DNA of 8,163 nucleotides from Tessaracoccus flavescens (GCA_020741375.1 DYZF01000096.1:1-8163), one strand, 5' to 3'; shown: positions 1-6,451, numbered from the stretch's first letter. Notes: generated by a model from the letters alone, not told the origin. Numbers and translations are program-made.

Positions 1-22
1 GGCCCCGGGAGTTCCCGGGGCC
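1..22 (-). terminator. Probable terminator hairpin downstream of leuB
   Basis: Bases 1-10 and 13-22 are perfect reverse complements around a two-base centre, so the real stem is about 8-9 G/C-rich pairs with a small loop. It lies 34 bases past the leuB stop codon in the direction of leuB transcription. Any T-run would fall left of the window, so an intrinsic terminator is likely but cannot be confirmed. Confidence 0.6.
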
Positions 23-55
23 GTCGTTGCGTGTGGAGCCGAACCTCTGACGGGC

Positions 56-1108
56 TTAGGCCAGGCGCTCGGCGATGCGGTCGCCGGTCTCGACGGTGCG
101 CGACTTCGTCGCTCCACGCTCCGTGATGTCGGCCGTGACGGCGTCGTCGATCTTCTTCGCCAGTTCGGGCTTGCCCAGGTGGTCCAGGAGCAGCGCCATG
201 GAGGAGATGGCGGCGGTCGGATCGGCGATGCCCTGACCGGCGATGTCGGGGGCGGAGCCGTGGACTGGCTCGAACATCGATGGGTACTCGCCGGTGGGGT
301 TGATGTTGGCGGAGGCAGCCAGACCGATGCCTCCCGTGACCGCGGCGGCGAGGTCGGTGACGATGTCGCCGAAGAGGTTGTCGGTGACGATGACGTCGAA
401 CTGCGACGGGTCCACCACCAGCGCGATCATGGCCGCGTCGATGTGCAGATACTTGGTCTCGACGTCGGGGAACTCCTGCCCGATCTCCTGGAAGAGGCGG
501 TTCCAGAGGCTTCCGGCGTTGACCAGCACGTTGTGCTTGTGCAGCAAGGTGAGGTGGCCGCGGCGGGACTGGGCGCGGCGGTAGGCGTCGCGGATGACGC
601 GGTCGACGCCGAAGGCCGTGTTCACCGAGACCTCGGTGGCAATCTCCTGCGGGGTTCCGACGCGGACCGCGCCGCCGTTGCCGCAGTAGAGGCCCTCGGT
701 GCCCTCGCGGACAACCACGAAATCGACATCCTTGCCGTCGACGACGGACGGCGCCAGCGGCGTCGGGACGCCGGGGTAGAGCTTCGACGGCCGCAGGTTG
801 ATGGCGTGATCGAACGCGAACCGAAGCTTCAGCAGCAGGCCGCGCTCCAGCAGGCCGCTGGGGATCGCCTTGGAGCCGGGGGCGACGCCGACGGCGCCCA
901 GAACGATCGCGTCGACGGCCTTGAGCTCCTCCAGCACCGAGTCCGGCAGCACCTCGCCGGTACGCTGCCAGCGTTCGCCGCCCAAGTCGTAGTGGACGAA
1001 GTCGAACGCATCCTGTCCGGCAACCGCGGTGAGCGCCTTGATGGCCTCCGCGGTCACCTCTGGGCCGATGCCGTCGCCGCCGATGACGGCGATCTTGTGT
1101 GAAGTCAT
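56..1108 (-). CDS. leuB: 3-isopropylmalate dehydrogenase LeuB
   Basis: NAD-dependent oxidative decarboxylation of 3-isopropylmalate to 2-oxoisocaproate in leucine synthesis, in the cytoplasm. With CimA next door it probably also oxidises 3-methylmalate to 2-oxobutyrate for isoleucine. The 350-residue protein begins with the GGDGIGPEV nucleotide-binding start (residues 10-18). Substrate-contacting arginines sit around R96, R106 (NLRP) and R134 (VVREGTEG), with Y141 and K191 as likely catalytic residues. The family signature [14 protein letters not shown] is at 242-255 and [12 protein letters not shown] at 280-291. The short form and the wording match actinobacterial LeuB. The reading frame stays open upstream, but the ATG at 1108 is chosen because it directly precedes the conserved N-terminus and has a TAGGGT box seven bases before it. 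It is divergent from cimA. Confidence 0.96.
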   Translation of the reverse strand: MTSHKIAVIGGDGIGPEVTAEAIKALTAVAGQDAFDFVHYDLGGERWQRTGEVLPDSVLEELKAVDAIVLGAVGVAPGSKAIPSGLLERGLLLKLRFAFDHAINLRPSKLYPGVPTPLAPSVVDGKDVDFVVVREGTEGLYCGNGGAVRVGTPQEIATEVSVNTAFGVDRVIRDAYRRAQSRRGHLTLLHKHNVLVNAGSLWNRLFQEIGQEFPDVETKYLHIDAAMIALVVDPSQFDVIVTDNLFGDIVTDLAAAVTGGIGLAASANINPTGEYPSMFEPVHGSAPDIAGQGIADPTAAISSMALLLDHLGKPELAKKIDDAVTADITERGATKSRTVETGDRIAERLA

Positions 1109-1115
1109 GGGGGTG

Positions 1116-1121
1116 ACCCTA
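1116..1121 (-). promoter_or_regulatory. leuB -10 box, likely leaderless transcript
   Basis: On the minus strand TAGGGT is followed by seven bases and then the leuB ATG, so initiation would fall at or next to the A of the start codon. No purine-rich ribosome-binding site precedes the ATG at normal spacing and no good -35 box is visible. This fits leaderless expression, common in actinobacteria. Confidence 0.55.
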
Positions 1122-1162
1122 GGGGAGTCGGGGCGGGCCGCCGTCGCCCGTCTTGAAACGCG

Positions 1163-1182
1163 GGCGAAGTGAGGCCTTCGCC
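1163..1182. repeat. Inverted repeat between leuB and cimA
   Basis: GGCGAAG (1163-1169) and CTTCGCC (1176-1182) are perfect reverse complements separated by six bases. The dyad sits just upstream of the proposed cimA -10 box, in the 118-bp gap between the divergent genes. It could be an operator or merely a chance GC-rich dyad. It does not resemble the AT-rich boxes upstream of leuC. Confidence 0.35.
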
Positions 1183-1186
1183 GGGG

Positions 1187-1220
1187 TACGCTTCCCGGAG
1201 TCTTGCCCCAACCTCTGGAG
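1187..1220 (+). promoter_or_regulatory. cimA -10 box and ribosome-binding site
   Basis: TACGCT at 1187-1192 fits the actinobacterial TANNNT -10 pattern and would start RNA near 1199. TTGAAA at 1153-1158 is too far upstream (28 bases) to be its -35. GGAG at 1217-1220 lies six bases before the ATG at 1227, which decides that start over the in-frame TTG at 1203. Confidence 0.45.
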
Positions 1221-1226
1221 ACACCG

Positions 1227-2810
1227 ATGCCGACGCTGCCCGCGCGCCCCGCCGAGTTCCACGTGTTCGACACCTCCCTGCGCGACGGCGCGCAGCAGGA
1301 GGGCCTCAACCTGTCGGTGCAGGACAAGCTCAAGATTGCGGGCTACCTCGACGAGTTGGGTGTGACGTTCATCGAGGGCGGGTGGCCAGGCGCCAACCCC
1401 AACGACACCGAATTCTTCGTCAAGGCCAAGGAACTGGGGCTGCAGCGCTCCAAGTTGGTGGCGTTCGGCGCGACCCGCAAGGCCGGTGCGCGCGCCAGCG
1501 AGGACGCCCTGACCCAAGCCCTCGTCGACGCCGGCACCGAGTACATCTGCATCGTCGCGAAGTCACACGACGAACACGTGTTCCGGGCGCTGCGCACGAC
1601 GTTGGAGGAGAACCTCGAGATGGTGCGCGACACCGTCGAATTCCTCACCAGCCAGGGTAAGCACGTCTTCGTCGACTGCGAGCACTTCTTCGACGGCTAC
1701 CGCGCCAACCCCGACTACGCCATTCAGGTGGTGCAGACGGCGCACGACGCCGGCGCCGAGGTGGTCATCCTGTGCGATACCAACGGCGGCATGCTCCCCA
1801 GCTGGATGGGTGAGGTGGTGGAAGCCGCGGCGGAAACCGGCGCCAAATTGGGCATCCACTGCCACAACGACACGGCCTGCGCCGTCGCCAACACACTCGC
1901 CGCCGTCGAGGCAGGCGTCATGCACGTGCAGGGCACGTTCAACGGGTACGGGGAGCGCACCGGCAACGCCGATCTCTCGGCGCTGATCCCCAACCTGCAG
2001 CTGAAGTACGGGTGGGACATCCTGCCGCCGGAACAACTGGGCGATCTGACGCGCGTGGCGCACGCCATTGCGCTGGTGGCGCACCAGCCGATCCTCGGGC
2101 GGCAGCCCTACGTCGGGCAGTCATCGTTCGCCCACAAGGCGGGTCTGCACGCCTCGGCGATCAAGGTGGACGCCAACCTGTACCAACACATCGATCCGGC
2201 GCTGGTGGGCAACGACATGCGCATGCTCATCTCCGATATGGCCGGCCGCGCCAACATCCAGATCAAGGGTGAGCAGCTGGGCTTCGATCTGGCAGACCGC
2301 GACCTCGCGGCCCGGATCACAGAAACCGTCAAGGCCCGTGAGGCTGAGGGGTATGCCTACGAGTCGGCCGACGCGAGCTTCGAAATGCTGCTGCGCGATC
2401 AGCTCGGAATCCTGGAATTGCCGTTCGAGGTGAAGTCATGGCGCGTGTTCACCGAGGAACGCGACAAGGTGAACACCTCGGAGGCCACCGTGAAGCTCGA
2501 GGCCAAGGGCGTGAAGTACATGGTGGTCGGCGAGGGCAACGGCCCCGTCAACGCTCTCGACGGCGCCCTGCGCGACGCGCTGAAGTCTGCCTTCCCCGAG
2601 GTCGCCGACTTCGAGCTGACCGATTACCGCGTCCGCATCCTCGACGACGGCTACGGCACCGATGCCACCGTCCGCACGCTGATCGACACGTCGTACCGCG
2701 AGCACACATGGACGACGGTGGGCGTCGGCACCAACGTGATCGAGGCATCGTGGGAGGCGCTGATGGACGCCCTCGCCTACGGCATCATGACGCACGTCCA
2801 GCACGGGTGA
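1227..2810 (+). CDS. cimA: (R)-citramalate synthase CimA
   Basis: Condenses pyruvate with acetyl-CoA to citramalate, the first step of the threonine-independent route to 2-oxobutyrate and isoleucine. The 527-residue protein has the DRE-TIM catalytic barrel: [10 protein letters not shown] at 15-24 (catalytic R19, D20), [10 protein letters not shown] at 51-60 (characteristic of this subfamily rather than LeuA), and metal-binding HCHND at 211-215. [14 protein letters not shown] follows at 237-250 and the HKAGLHASA helix at 303-311. A LeuA-type regulatory dimerisation domain fills roughly residues 390-527, which in relatives binds the feedback inhibitor. The length and the GGWPG motif separate it from 2-isopropylmalate and homocitrate synthases, though the substrate is inferred from family similarity. 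It is divergent from leuB, and leuC lies about 4.5 kb away, so most of the pathway is local. Confidence 0.93.
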   Translation: MPTLPARPAEFHVFDTSLRDGAQQEGLNLSVQDKLKIAGYLDELGVTFIEGGWPGANPNDTEFFVKAKELGLQRSKLVAFGATRKAGARASEDALTQALVDAGTEYICIVAKSHDEHVFRALRTTLEENLEMVRDTVEFLTSQGKHVFVDCEHFFDGYRANPDYAIQVVQTAHDAGAEVVILCDTNGGMLPSWMGEVVEAAAETGAKLGIHCHNDTACAVANTLAAVEAGVMHVQGTFNGYGERTGNADLSALIPNLQLKYGWDILPPEQLGDLTRVAHAIALVAHQPILGRQPYVGQSSFAHKAGLHASAIKVDANLYQHIDPALVGNDMRMLISDMAGRANIQIKGEQLGFDLADRDLAARITETVKAREAEGYAYESADASFEMLLRDQLGILELPFEVKSWRVFTEERDKVNTSEATVKLEAKGVKYMVVGEGNGPVNALDGALRDALKSAFPEVADFELTDYRVRILDDGYGTDATVRTLIDTSYREHTWTTVGVGTNVIEASWEALMDALAYGIMTHVQHG

Positions 2811-2818
2811 GCACGCAC

Positions 2819-2824
2819 TAGTCT
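2819..2824 (+). promoter_or_regulatory. -10 box for the FAH gene, likely leaderless
   Basis: TAGTCT is followed by six bases and the ATG at 2831, and no Shine-Dalgarno sequence is present in the 20-base gap after cimA. The FAH gene may therefore have its own leaderless start as well as read-through from cimA. The -35 region would lie inside the 3' end of cimA. Confidence 0.45.
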
Positions 2825-2830
2825 TGGCCC

Positions 2831-3634
2831 ATGCGCATTGCACGTTTCGCCAAGGCTGGACAGGACCCGGCATACGGGATCATCGAACTCGCGGTTGATG
2901 GGGGAGACCACCCAGACACCATCGCCACCCTGACGGGCGACCCCCTGGCGGGCGTCGCCGTCAACTACACGGGCGAGCGCCATGATCTCGACGACGTGCG
3001 GATCCTCGCGCCGGTGATTCCTCGCTCGAAGGTGATCGGCGTCGGCCGCAACTACGCCGAGCACGCCGCCGAACTGGGCAACGAGGTACCCGCCGAGCCG
3101 CTGCTGTTCCTCAAACCCAACACGTCCGTCATCGGCCCGAACGAGCCCATCCTCAAGCCTGAGGGCGGCGGCGACCTCCACTACGAGGGCGAGCTCGCCG
3201 TCGTCATTGGCCGCATCTGCAAGCAGGTCCCTGTCGAGCGGGCGGCCGAGGTGATCTTCGGTTACACCATCGCCAACGACGTCTCCGCGCGCGGATGGCA
3301 GCAGAGTGATGGCCAGTGGGCCCGCGCGAAGGGTTCGGACACGTTCTGCCCCGTCGGCCCGTGGATCAACACGCACTTCACGCTGGAAGAGACGTCGAAG
3401 CTGACGATCGAGACCCGTCTGAACGACGAGGTCCGTCAGAACGATTCCACCGGCAAGATGATCCGCGGCGTGGCCGAGTTGATCGCGTACATCACCCAGT
3501 CGATGACCCTGTTGCCGGGCGATCTGATCCTGACCGGTACCCCCGCCGGCGTCGGCTCGATGCAGCCGGGCGACGAGGTGTCGATCTCGATCGACGGCCT
3601 CGGCACGCTGACCAACCCGGTTGCGGAGGCGTGA
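2831..3634 (+). CDS. Fumarylacetoacetate hydrolase (FAH) family protein, possible oxaloacetate decarboxylase
   Basis: A 267-residue cytoplasmic enzyme of the FAH superfamily, whose members cleave C-C bonds in acylpyruvates, oxaloacetate or ring-opened aromatics using a divalent metal. A small N-terminal domain (1-60) precedes the fold. RNYAEHAAELG at 73-83 carries a His and Glu (H78, E81) matching the catalytic lid pair of FAHD1-type enzymes. YEGELAVVIG at 118-127 gives metal ligands E119 and E121, D150 in ANDVSARGWQ the third, K167 is the conserved lysine, and TGTPAGVG at 235-242 is a family hallmark. Its position beside leuB and tRNA-Gln/Glu resembles Corynebacterium glutamicum Cg1458, described as a soluble oxaloacetate decarboxylase; that activity is a guess from synteny and residues. 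The CPBP gene overlaps its stop codon. Confidence 0.88.
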   Translation: MRIARFAKAGQDPAYGIIELAVDGGDHPDTIATLTGDPLAGVAVNYTGERHDLDDVRILAPVIPRSKVIGVGRNYAEHAAELGNEVPAEPLLFLKPNTSVIGPNEPILKPEGGGDLHYEGELAVVIGRICKQVPVERAAEVIFGYTIANDVSARGWQQSDGQWARAKGSDTFCPVGPWINTHFTLEETSKLTIETRLNDEVRQNDSTGKMIRGVAELIAYITQSMTLLPGDLILTGTPAGVGSMQPGDEVSISIDGLGTLTNPVAEA

Positions 3635-4542
3635 GTCTCCTCGCCGTCGGGCCGACGGCTGATCCGGCCGGCGGGCTGACGTACCCGGAGGCGCTGCGGC
3701 GCCCGGGGTTCTACCCGTTCCACTCGATGTTCGGGATCCTGGTGGCCTTCAGCGGCTTCGTCATCCTCACTCAGATCGTCAACGTCGGCGTGCTCTGGGT
3801 GGGGCGGCTGATCCGCGGTGGAGAGTGGGACACCTATGTGGAGCAGGCGACGTCGTACCGGCTCCTGGACGGGCCGCTCGCCGGAAACTTGGCGTTGGCG
3901 TCGCTGATCCCGTTGTCGATGCTGATCGTCCGCGTGCTGCACAAGGTGCATCCCCGGTGGCTGGCCTCGGTGCAGCCGGGCGTGCGCTGGCGCTACCTGC
4001 TGCTCAGTATCGCGGTGGCCTTGGTGGCTCTCAACGGCGTGCTGTGGCTCTCCTTCCTCGCCAAGGGCGTGCCGGTGTTCCATTCCGGCCAGGAGGGATG
4101 GCCGGCGTTCGCCGTCGCCATCCTGTTGACCAGCCCGCTGCAGGCGGCAGCGGAGGAGGTGTTCTTCCGCGGGTACCTGATGCAGGCGATCGGGTCTGCG
4201 ACGGGGCGGGCGTGGGTGGGCGTCGTCGGCTCGGCGGTGTTGTTCGCCCTGCTACACGGTGCGCAGAACCCGGCGCTCTTCGCGCACCGCTTGGCGTTCG
4301 GGCTGATCGCCGGCGCGCTCGTGGTAGCCACTGGGGGACTGGAGGCCGCCATCGGTGCCCACATCGTCAACAATTTGGCGGCGTACGGCTATGCGATGTT
4401 CACGTCCTCGATCGCTGAGCTGAAGGCCGTGGAGGCCATCTCGTGGGCCGACGCCGGGTGGGACATCGCTGGATTCACGGTGTTCGCAGTCGCGGCGTGG
4501 TGGCTGGGCCGCCGCCTCAAAGTCGCCACTAGAACCCCGTAG
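3631..4542 (+). CDS. CPBP (CAAX-protease / bacteriocin-processing) family intramembrane metalloprotease
   Basis: A 303-residue polytopic membrane protein with hydrophobic segments near residues 34-58, 83-103, 121-144, 158-172, 194-209, 221-234 and 284-297. The Abi/CPBP motifs are all present: EEVFFR at 175-180, F205-x3-H209 in LFALLHG, and H244 in HIVNN (244-248), so the putative metal-dependent active site looks intact. Family members include prenyl-protein CAAX proteases and bacteriocin-immunity proteins; no bacteriocin gene is nearby, so the substrate is unknown. The GTG start at 3631 overlaps the FAH stop in a GTGA tetranucleotide, implying translational coupling. The purine run GGAGG at 3625-3629 is only one base away, closer than ideal; the next in-frame start, ATG 3727, would remove a conserved-looking N-terminus. 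Confidence 0.85.
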   Translation: MSLLAVGPTADPAGGLTYPEALRRPGFYPFHSMFGILVAFSGFVILTQIVNVGVLWVGRLIRGGEWDTYVEQATSYRLLDGPLAGNLALASLIPLSMLIVRVLHKVHPRWLASVQPGVRWRYLLLSIAVALVALNGVLWLSFLAKGVPVFHSGQEGWPAFAVAILLTSPLQAAAEEVFFRGYLMQAIGSATGRAWVGVVGSAVLFALLHGAQNPALFAHRLAFGLIAGALVVATGGLEAAIGAHIVNNLAAYGYAMFTSSIAELKAVEAISWADAGWDIAGFTVFAVAAWWLGRRLKVATRTP

Positions 4543-4552
4543 TCCCCGAAGG

Positions 4553-4634
4553 AATGAGCAATTAGATAGGTTCATTCGTGCGACACGCCGAGACGAGCGC
4601 CTTAAAGAGCAACGAGCACATCTAATTGCTCATT
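4553..4634. repeat. 82-bp palindromic element, copy 1
   Basis: The ends (4553-4567 and 4620-4634) are perfect 15-bp reverse complements reading AATGAGCAATTAGAT inward. By hand count about 60 of 82 positions match the second copy at 5604-5685, without gaps. The core CGACACGCCGA (4581-4591) and GAGCAACGA (4607-4615) are shared exactly. Inside the 15-bp arms the pairing has decayed relative to copy 2. It is AT-richer than its surroundings and contains no ORF, so a MITE-like or REP-like non-coding repeat is the best description. It lies between convergent genes and could also act as a terminator, although no T-run follows. Confidence 0.8.
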
Positions 4635-4670
4635 CTGGGGGGCGTCAACGCCGACGCGAGTGCCCTTCGG

Positions 4671-5543
4671 TCAGGCTGAAACGTTGAACAGCCTGCGACG
4701 CTGGGTCAGTACCTTCGGCAGTGTGTCGAGCAGCGTGTCCTTGGTTTGCGCGGTGTAGGCGAGCGTCTGCCACCCAGCTGTGGCAAGGGCAACCCATTTC
4801 TCTCGATCGTGGTGGAAGGCTTCCCAACGGCCATGCGTCTCGAAGCCATCCATCTCGATCGCAACCATCTCGGCGTCGAAGGCAACATCGATGAAGTAGG
4901 TCACGCCGTCGACGACTACCTTTCTGTTCGCTACCCACCCGTGGATTCCGGCATCTCGCAGCATCGCGTGCACTTCGGTCTCAAGGAAAGACCACGGTGC
5001 TGCGACTACGTCTGCCACCAGCTTGCGGCGAAGCTGATTGCCCCGACGGTGAGGTGTCAGCGCCAACGCTCGCTCGAGCTTTCCTGGTGTCACGGCGCCC
5101 CTGCGAAGTGCCTCCGTTACTGCGTGGAGCCCGAAGTCTGGCATCAGGTCGAGAACAGTGAGTTCTGGGGTGGTGCACAGCATTCCGTCGACTCGGGTCA
5201 ATAGCTCCCAGGGGATGAGGCGCTGCTCGCACGAGAATCCGTAGCCCGGCGAGATGGGCCTTGGGCAAGCGAGCTCCATTCCCGCAGCTTGAACGAGCTC
5301 GGGCCACCATGTGAGCGCGGCTGCCGAGCGTCGCGTGAGCACGAGGTCGTCACCGTAGGCGCGTGCTGCCGCGAGTTGCCCCTCGACGGTGTCCGTCAGG
5401 CCGGGCTTGCCGTACACGCCTGGGAGGAGCCGCTCTAGCTGCCCTCGGTATGCGTAGGAGTTGAGGGAGCGGGCAAGGCCGGGGTCTCGACGGGCGGCGA
5501 GTACCGCGTCGTCTGCGATGGCATGGTGAACTTCTGGTCGCAT
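4671..5543 (-). CDS. AbiEi-like / DUF559 nuclease-fold protein
   Basis: A 290-residue protein of a type frequent in actinobacteria and often labelled 'type IV toxin-antitoxin AbiEi family antitoxin domain' or 'DUF559/endonuclease domain'. The N-terminal part (about 1-60, with AYRGQLERLLPGVYG at 31-45) resembles the winged-helix AbiEi start. Residues 185-270 resemble a Vsr-like PD-(D/E)xK fold: E188/E190 in the first helix, D219 in FIDVAF, then E230 and D232 in IEMDG, followed by H237 and HHDREKW (244-250). The acidic catalytic pattern looks intact. No AbiEii nucleotidyltransferase toxin is adjacent, so a classical toxin-antitoxin pair is not supported; the function is unknown. The frame is open to 5612, but ATG 5543 is preferred because upstream codons run into the repeat. 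Base composition appears lower in GC than its neighbours. Confidence 0.75.
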   Translation of the reverse strand: MRPEVHHAIADDAVLAARRDPGLARSLNSYAYRGQLERLLPGVYGKPGLTDTVEGQLAAARAYGDDLVLTRRSAAALTWWPELVQAAGMELACPRPISPGYGFSCEQRLIPWELLTRVDGMLCTTPELTVLDLMPDFGLHAVTEALRRGAVTPGKLERALALTPHRRGNQLRRKLVADVVAAPWSFLETEVHAMLRDAGIHGWVANRKVVVDGVTYFIDVAFDAEMVAIEMDGFETHGRWEAFHHDREKWVALATAGWQTLAYTAQTKDTLLDTLPKVLTQRRRLFNVSA

Positions 5544-5549
5544 GCCCCG

Positions 5550-5555
5550 AGTCTG
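5550..5555 (-). promoter_or_regulatory. Weak candidate -10 box for the DUF559 gene
   Basis: On the minus strand CAGACT ends six bases before the ATG at 5543. It departs from TANNNT at the first position. Its spacing equals that of the clearer leaderless boxes in the window, and no Shine-Dalgarno is evident. Confidence 0.25.
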
Positions 5556-5594
5556 GTTCCGTGTTCCGAGCAACGGAAGAGCTAGCGGACGGGC

Positions 5595-5603
5595 TGTGGA
5601 TAA
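5595..5603. other. Consensus DnaA-box sequence
   Basis: TGTGGATAA matches the consensus DnaA box (TTATCCACA on the other strand) exactly and directly abuts the left edge of the second 82-bp repeat. It is a single box with no cluster around it, so this is not an origin. Binding is untested and it may be fortuitous. Confidence 0.35.
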
Positions 5604-5685
5604 CTTGAGCAATTGGATGGGTTCACTGCTACGACACGCCGAAAATCGACGTCAAGCGAGCAACGAACCCATCTAATTGCTCATT
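5604..5685. repeat. 82-bp palindromic element, copy 2
   Basis: Same length and orientation as the element at 4553-4634. Its inverted arms are longer: 5606-5630 pairs with 5659-5683 at about 22 of 25 positions, including GGGTTC/GAACCC, which has decayed in copy 1. The right-hand 15 bases are identical to copy 1 (ATCTAATTGCTCATT). The central 28 bases are not symmetric. It sits upstream of the DUF559 gene and of the tRNA promoter, so it cannot be a terminator for the gene it precedes. A non-autonomous mobile or interspersed palindromic repeat is the best reading. Confidence 0.8.
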
Positions 5686-5742
5686 GCCTCCTAGCGGCCC
5701 AAGCCGTCGACGGGGCGCTCAGCAGGAGCGGGTCACTTCAGT

Positions 5743-5772
5743 TTGTTGCTCGGGTTCGCTGTGGTGTAGTGT
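5743..5772 (+). promoter_or_regulatory. Promoter of the tRNA-Gln/tRNA-Glu unit
   Basis: TTGTTG (5743-5748) and TAGTGT (5767-5772) are separated by 18 bases, a plausible vegetative promoter. RNA would begin near 5779, about 22 bases before the tRNA-Gln. The short leader holds a small hairpin (CTCGG/CCGAG, 5784-5797) likely removed during 5' processing. Bases 5686-5742 show no recognisable feature. Confidence 0.5.
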
Positions 5773-5801
5773 TTCTCTTCGTGCTCGGGTGACCGAGACA
5801 C

Positions 5802-5873
5802 AGGGGTATGGGGTAATTGGCAGCCCGACGGTTTCTGGTTCCGTTAGTTCAGGTTCGAGTCCTGGTACCCCTG
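5802..5873 (+). tRNA. tRNA-Gln (anticodon CTG)
   Basis: A 72-base cloverleaf. Acceptor arm AGGGGTA (5802-5808) pairs fully with TACCCCT (5866-5872), and the discriminator is G5873, as expected for glutamine. The D arm has a GGG/CCC stem. The anticodon loop TTCTGGT holds CTG at 5835-5837, reading CAG; the last anticodon-stem pair is T-T. The T arm contains GGTTCGAGTCC. CCA is not encoded and must be added. Actinobacteria usually charge this tRNA through misacylated Glu-tRNA-Gln and GatCAB. Confidence 0.96.
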
Positions 5874-5928
5874 CGGAAGACGATTAGTCGTCCACGCAGG
5901 AGAGCTGTTAAGATCTCCAACGCGCTAG

Positions 5929-6001
5929 GGCCCCGTTGTGTAGCGGCCTAGCACGCCGCCCTCTCAAGGCGGTAGCGCGGGTTCGAATCCCGTCGGGGCT
6001 A
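5929..6001 (+). tRNA. tRNA-Glu (anticodon CTC)
   Basis: A 73-base cloverleaf. Acceptor GGCCCCG (5929-5935) pairs with CGGGGCT (5994-6000), the first pair being G-U, and the discriminator is A6001. The anticodon stem CCGCC/GGCGG encloses loop CTCTCAA with anticodon CTC at 5963-5965, reading GAG. The T loop GGTTCGAATCC is standard and CCA is not encoded. The 55-base spacer from tRNA-Gln contains two short hairpins (5879-5892 and 5899-5918), so the two are probably co-transcribed and cut apart. Confidence 0.97.
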
Positions 6002-6008
6002 CAAAGGC

Positions 6009-6047
6009 AAAGGCCTTGGTCATGAAGACCAAGGCCTTTAACTTTTT
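6009..6047 (+). terminator. Intrinsic terminator of the tRNA unit
   Basis: A perfect 13-bp stem (6009-6021 with 6027-6039, AAAGGCCTTGGTC) with a five-base loop is followed by AAC and then a TTTTT run at 6043-6047. It begins eight bases after tRNA-Glu. It also lies just past the stop of the convergent DUF4870 gene and may stop transcription from that side, although the T-run there is poorer. Confidence 0.93.
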
Positions 6048-6057
6048 CCCGAGCAGA

Positions 6058-6444
6058 TCAGCTGAGGATGCGGATCGATGCCGGGTAGTCGTAGAGCTCG
6101 CCGCGGCTCGCCTTCAGGGCGCCGTGGATGTGGCACCAGAGAGTCATGATGCCCGCCACGATCCACAAGATGACCGACACAGGGATCAGCACGACGGTGA
6201 ACAGGCACACCCACGCGACTGCGTTGAGCACCCATGCCCAGATGTTGAAGTTGAACGAACCGGCGGCGGCGCGACGGACGAAGCCGCTGCGGTCCTTGTA
6301 GAGGAACCACACCAGCAGCGGGCCGACGAAGCTCAGCCAGCCTGCGCTCAGGACCATGGCGATGATCGCGGACAGGTGGGCGAGGATGGCCATGGAGCGT
6401 TCCTCGCCGCGGGTGGAGGAGAGACCGGAGTACTGGTAGTTCAT
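6058..6444 (-). CDS. Small DUF4870-type membrane protein
   Basis: A 128-residue integral membrane protein of unknown function. Conserved DUF4870 landmarks are visible: an ERSMAILAHLSA start (15-26), FVGPLLVWFLYKDRSGFVRR (39-58) joining a hydrophobic helix to a charged loop, FNFNIWAWV (64-72), and HGALKASRGELYDYPASIRI (107-126), where relatives have a 'KGE.Y.YP..I' ending. Hydrophobic segments lie near 19-48, 66-83 and 84-106, giving three to four membrane spans. ATG 6444 is preferred over the in-frame GTG at 6450 because TAGCCT ends seven bases before the ATG. It is monocistronic, convergent with the tRNA unit, and nothing around it suggests a role. Confidence 0.82.
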   Translation of the reverse strand: MNYQYSGLSSTRGEERSMAILAHLSAIIAMVLSAGWLSFVGPLLVWFLYKDRSGFVRRAAAGSFNFNIWAWVLNAVAWVCLFTVVLIPVSVILWIVAGIMTLWCHIHGALKASRGELYDYPASIRILS

Positions 6445-6451
6445 ACCCACA

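Noticed and set aside
179..1102. Long plus-strand open frame opposite leuB
   Set aside because: It is antisense to a fully convincing LeuB, with Asp/Val/Gly-rich composition typical of a shadow frame in GC-rich DNA.
4553..4634. Copy 1 of the repeat as a dedicated transcription terminator for the convergent genes
   Set aside because: There is no T-run, the arms are separated by more than 50 bases, and the same element occurs at the other end of the cassette where no gene ends; termination may be incidental.
4671..5543. Complete AbiE type IV toxin-antitoxin pair
   Set aside because: No nucleotidyltransferase-type AbiEii gene lies on either side; the neighbours are repeats, the CPBP gene and tRNAs.
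4553..5685. Possible CRISPR array or integron-type recombination sites
   Set aside because: Only two diverged copies about 1 kb apart with a gene between; no short regular spacers, and no integrase or attC-like core was seen.
5684..5887. Short plus-strand ORF of 67 codons
   Set aside because: It runs through the tRNA promoter and the whole tRNA-Gln, so it is not a gene.
5802..6001. tRNA genes as an integration (att) site for the nearby cassette
   Set aside because: The cassette is on the 5' side of tRNA-Gln and no duplicate of a tRNA 3' end is present near it, unlike tRNA-targeted islands.
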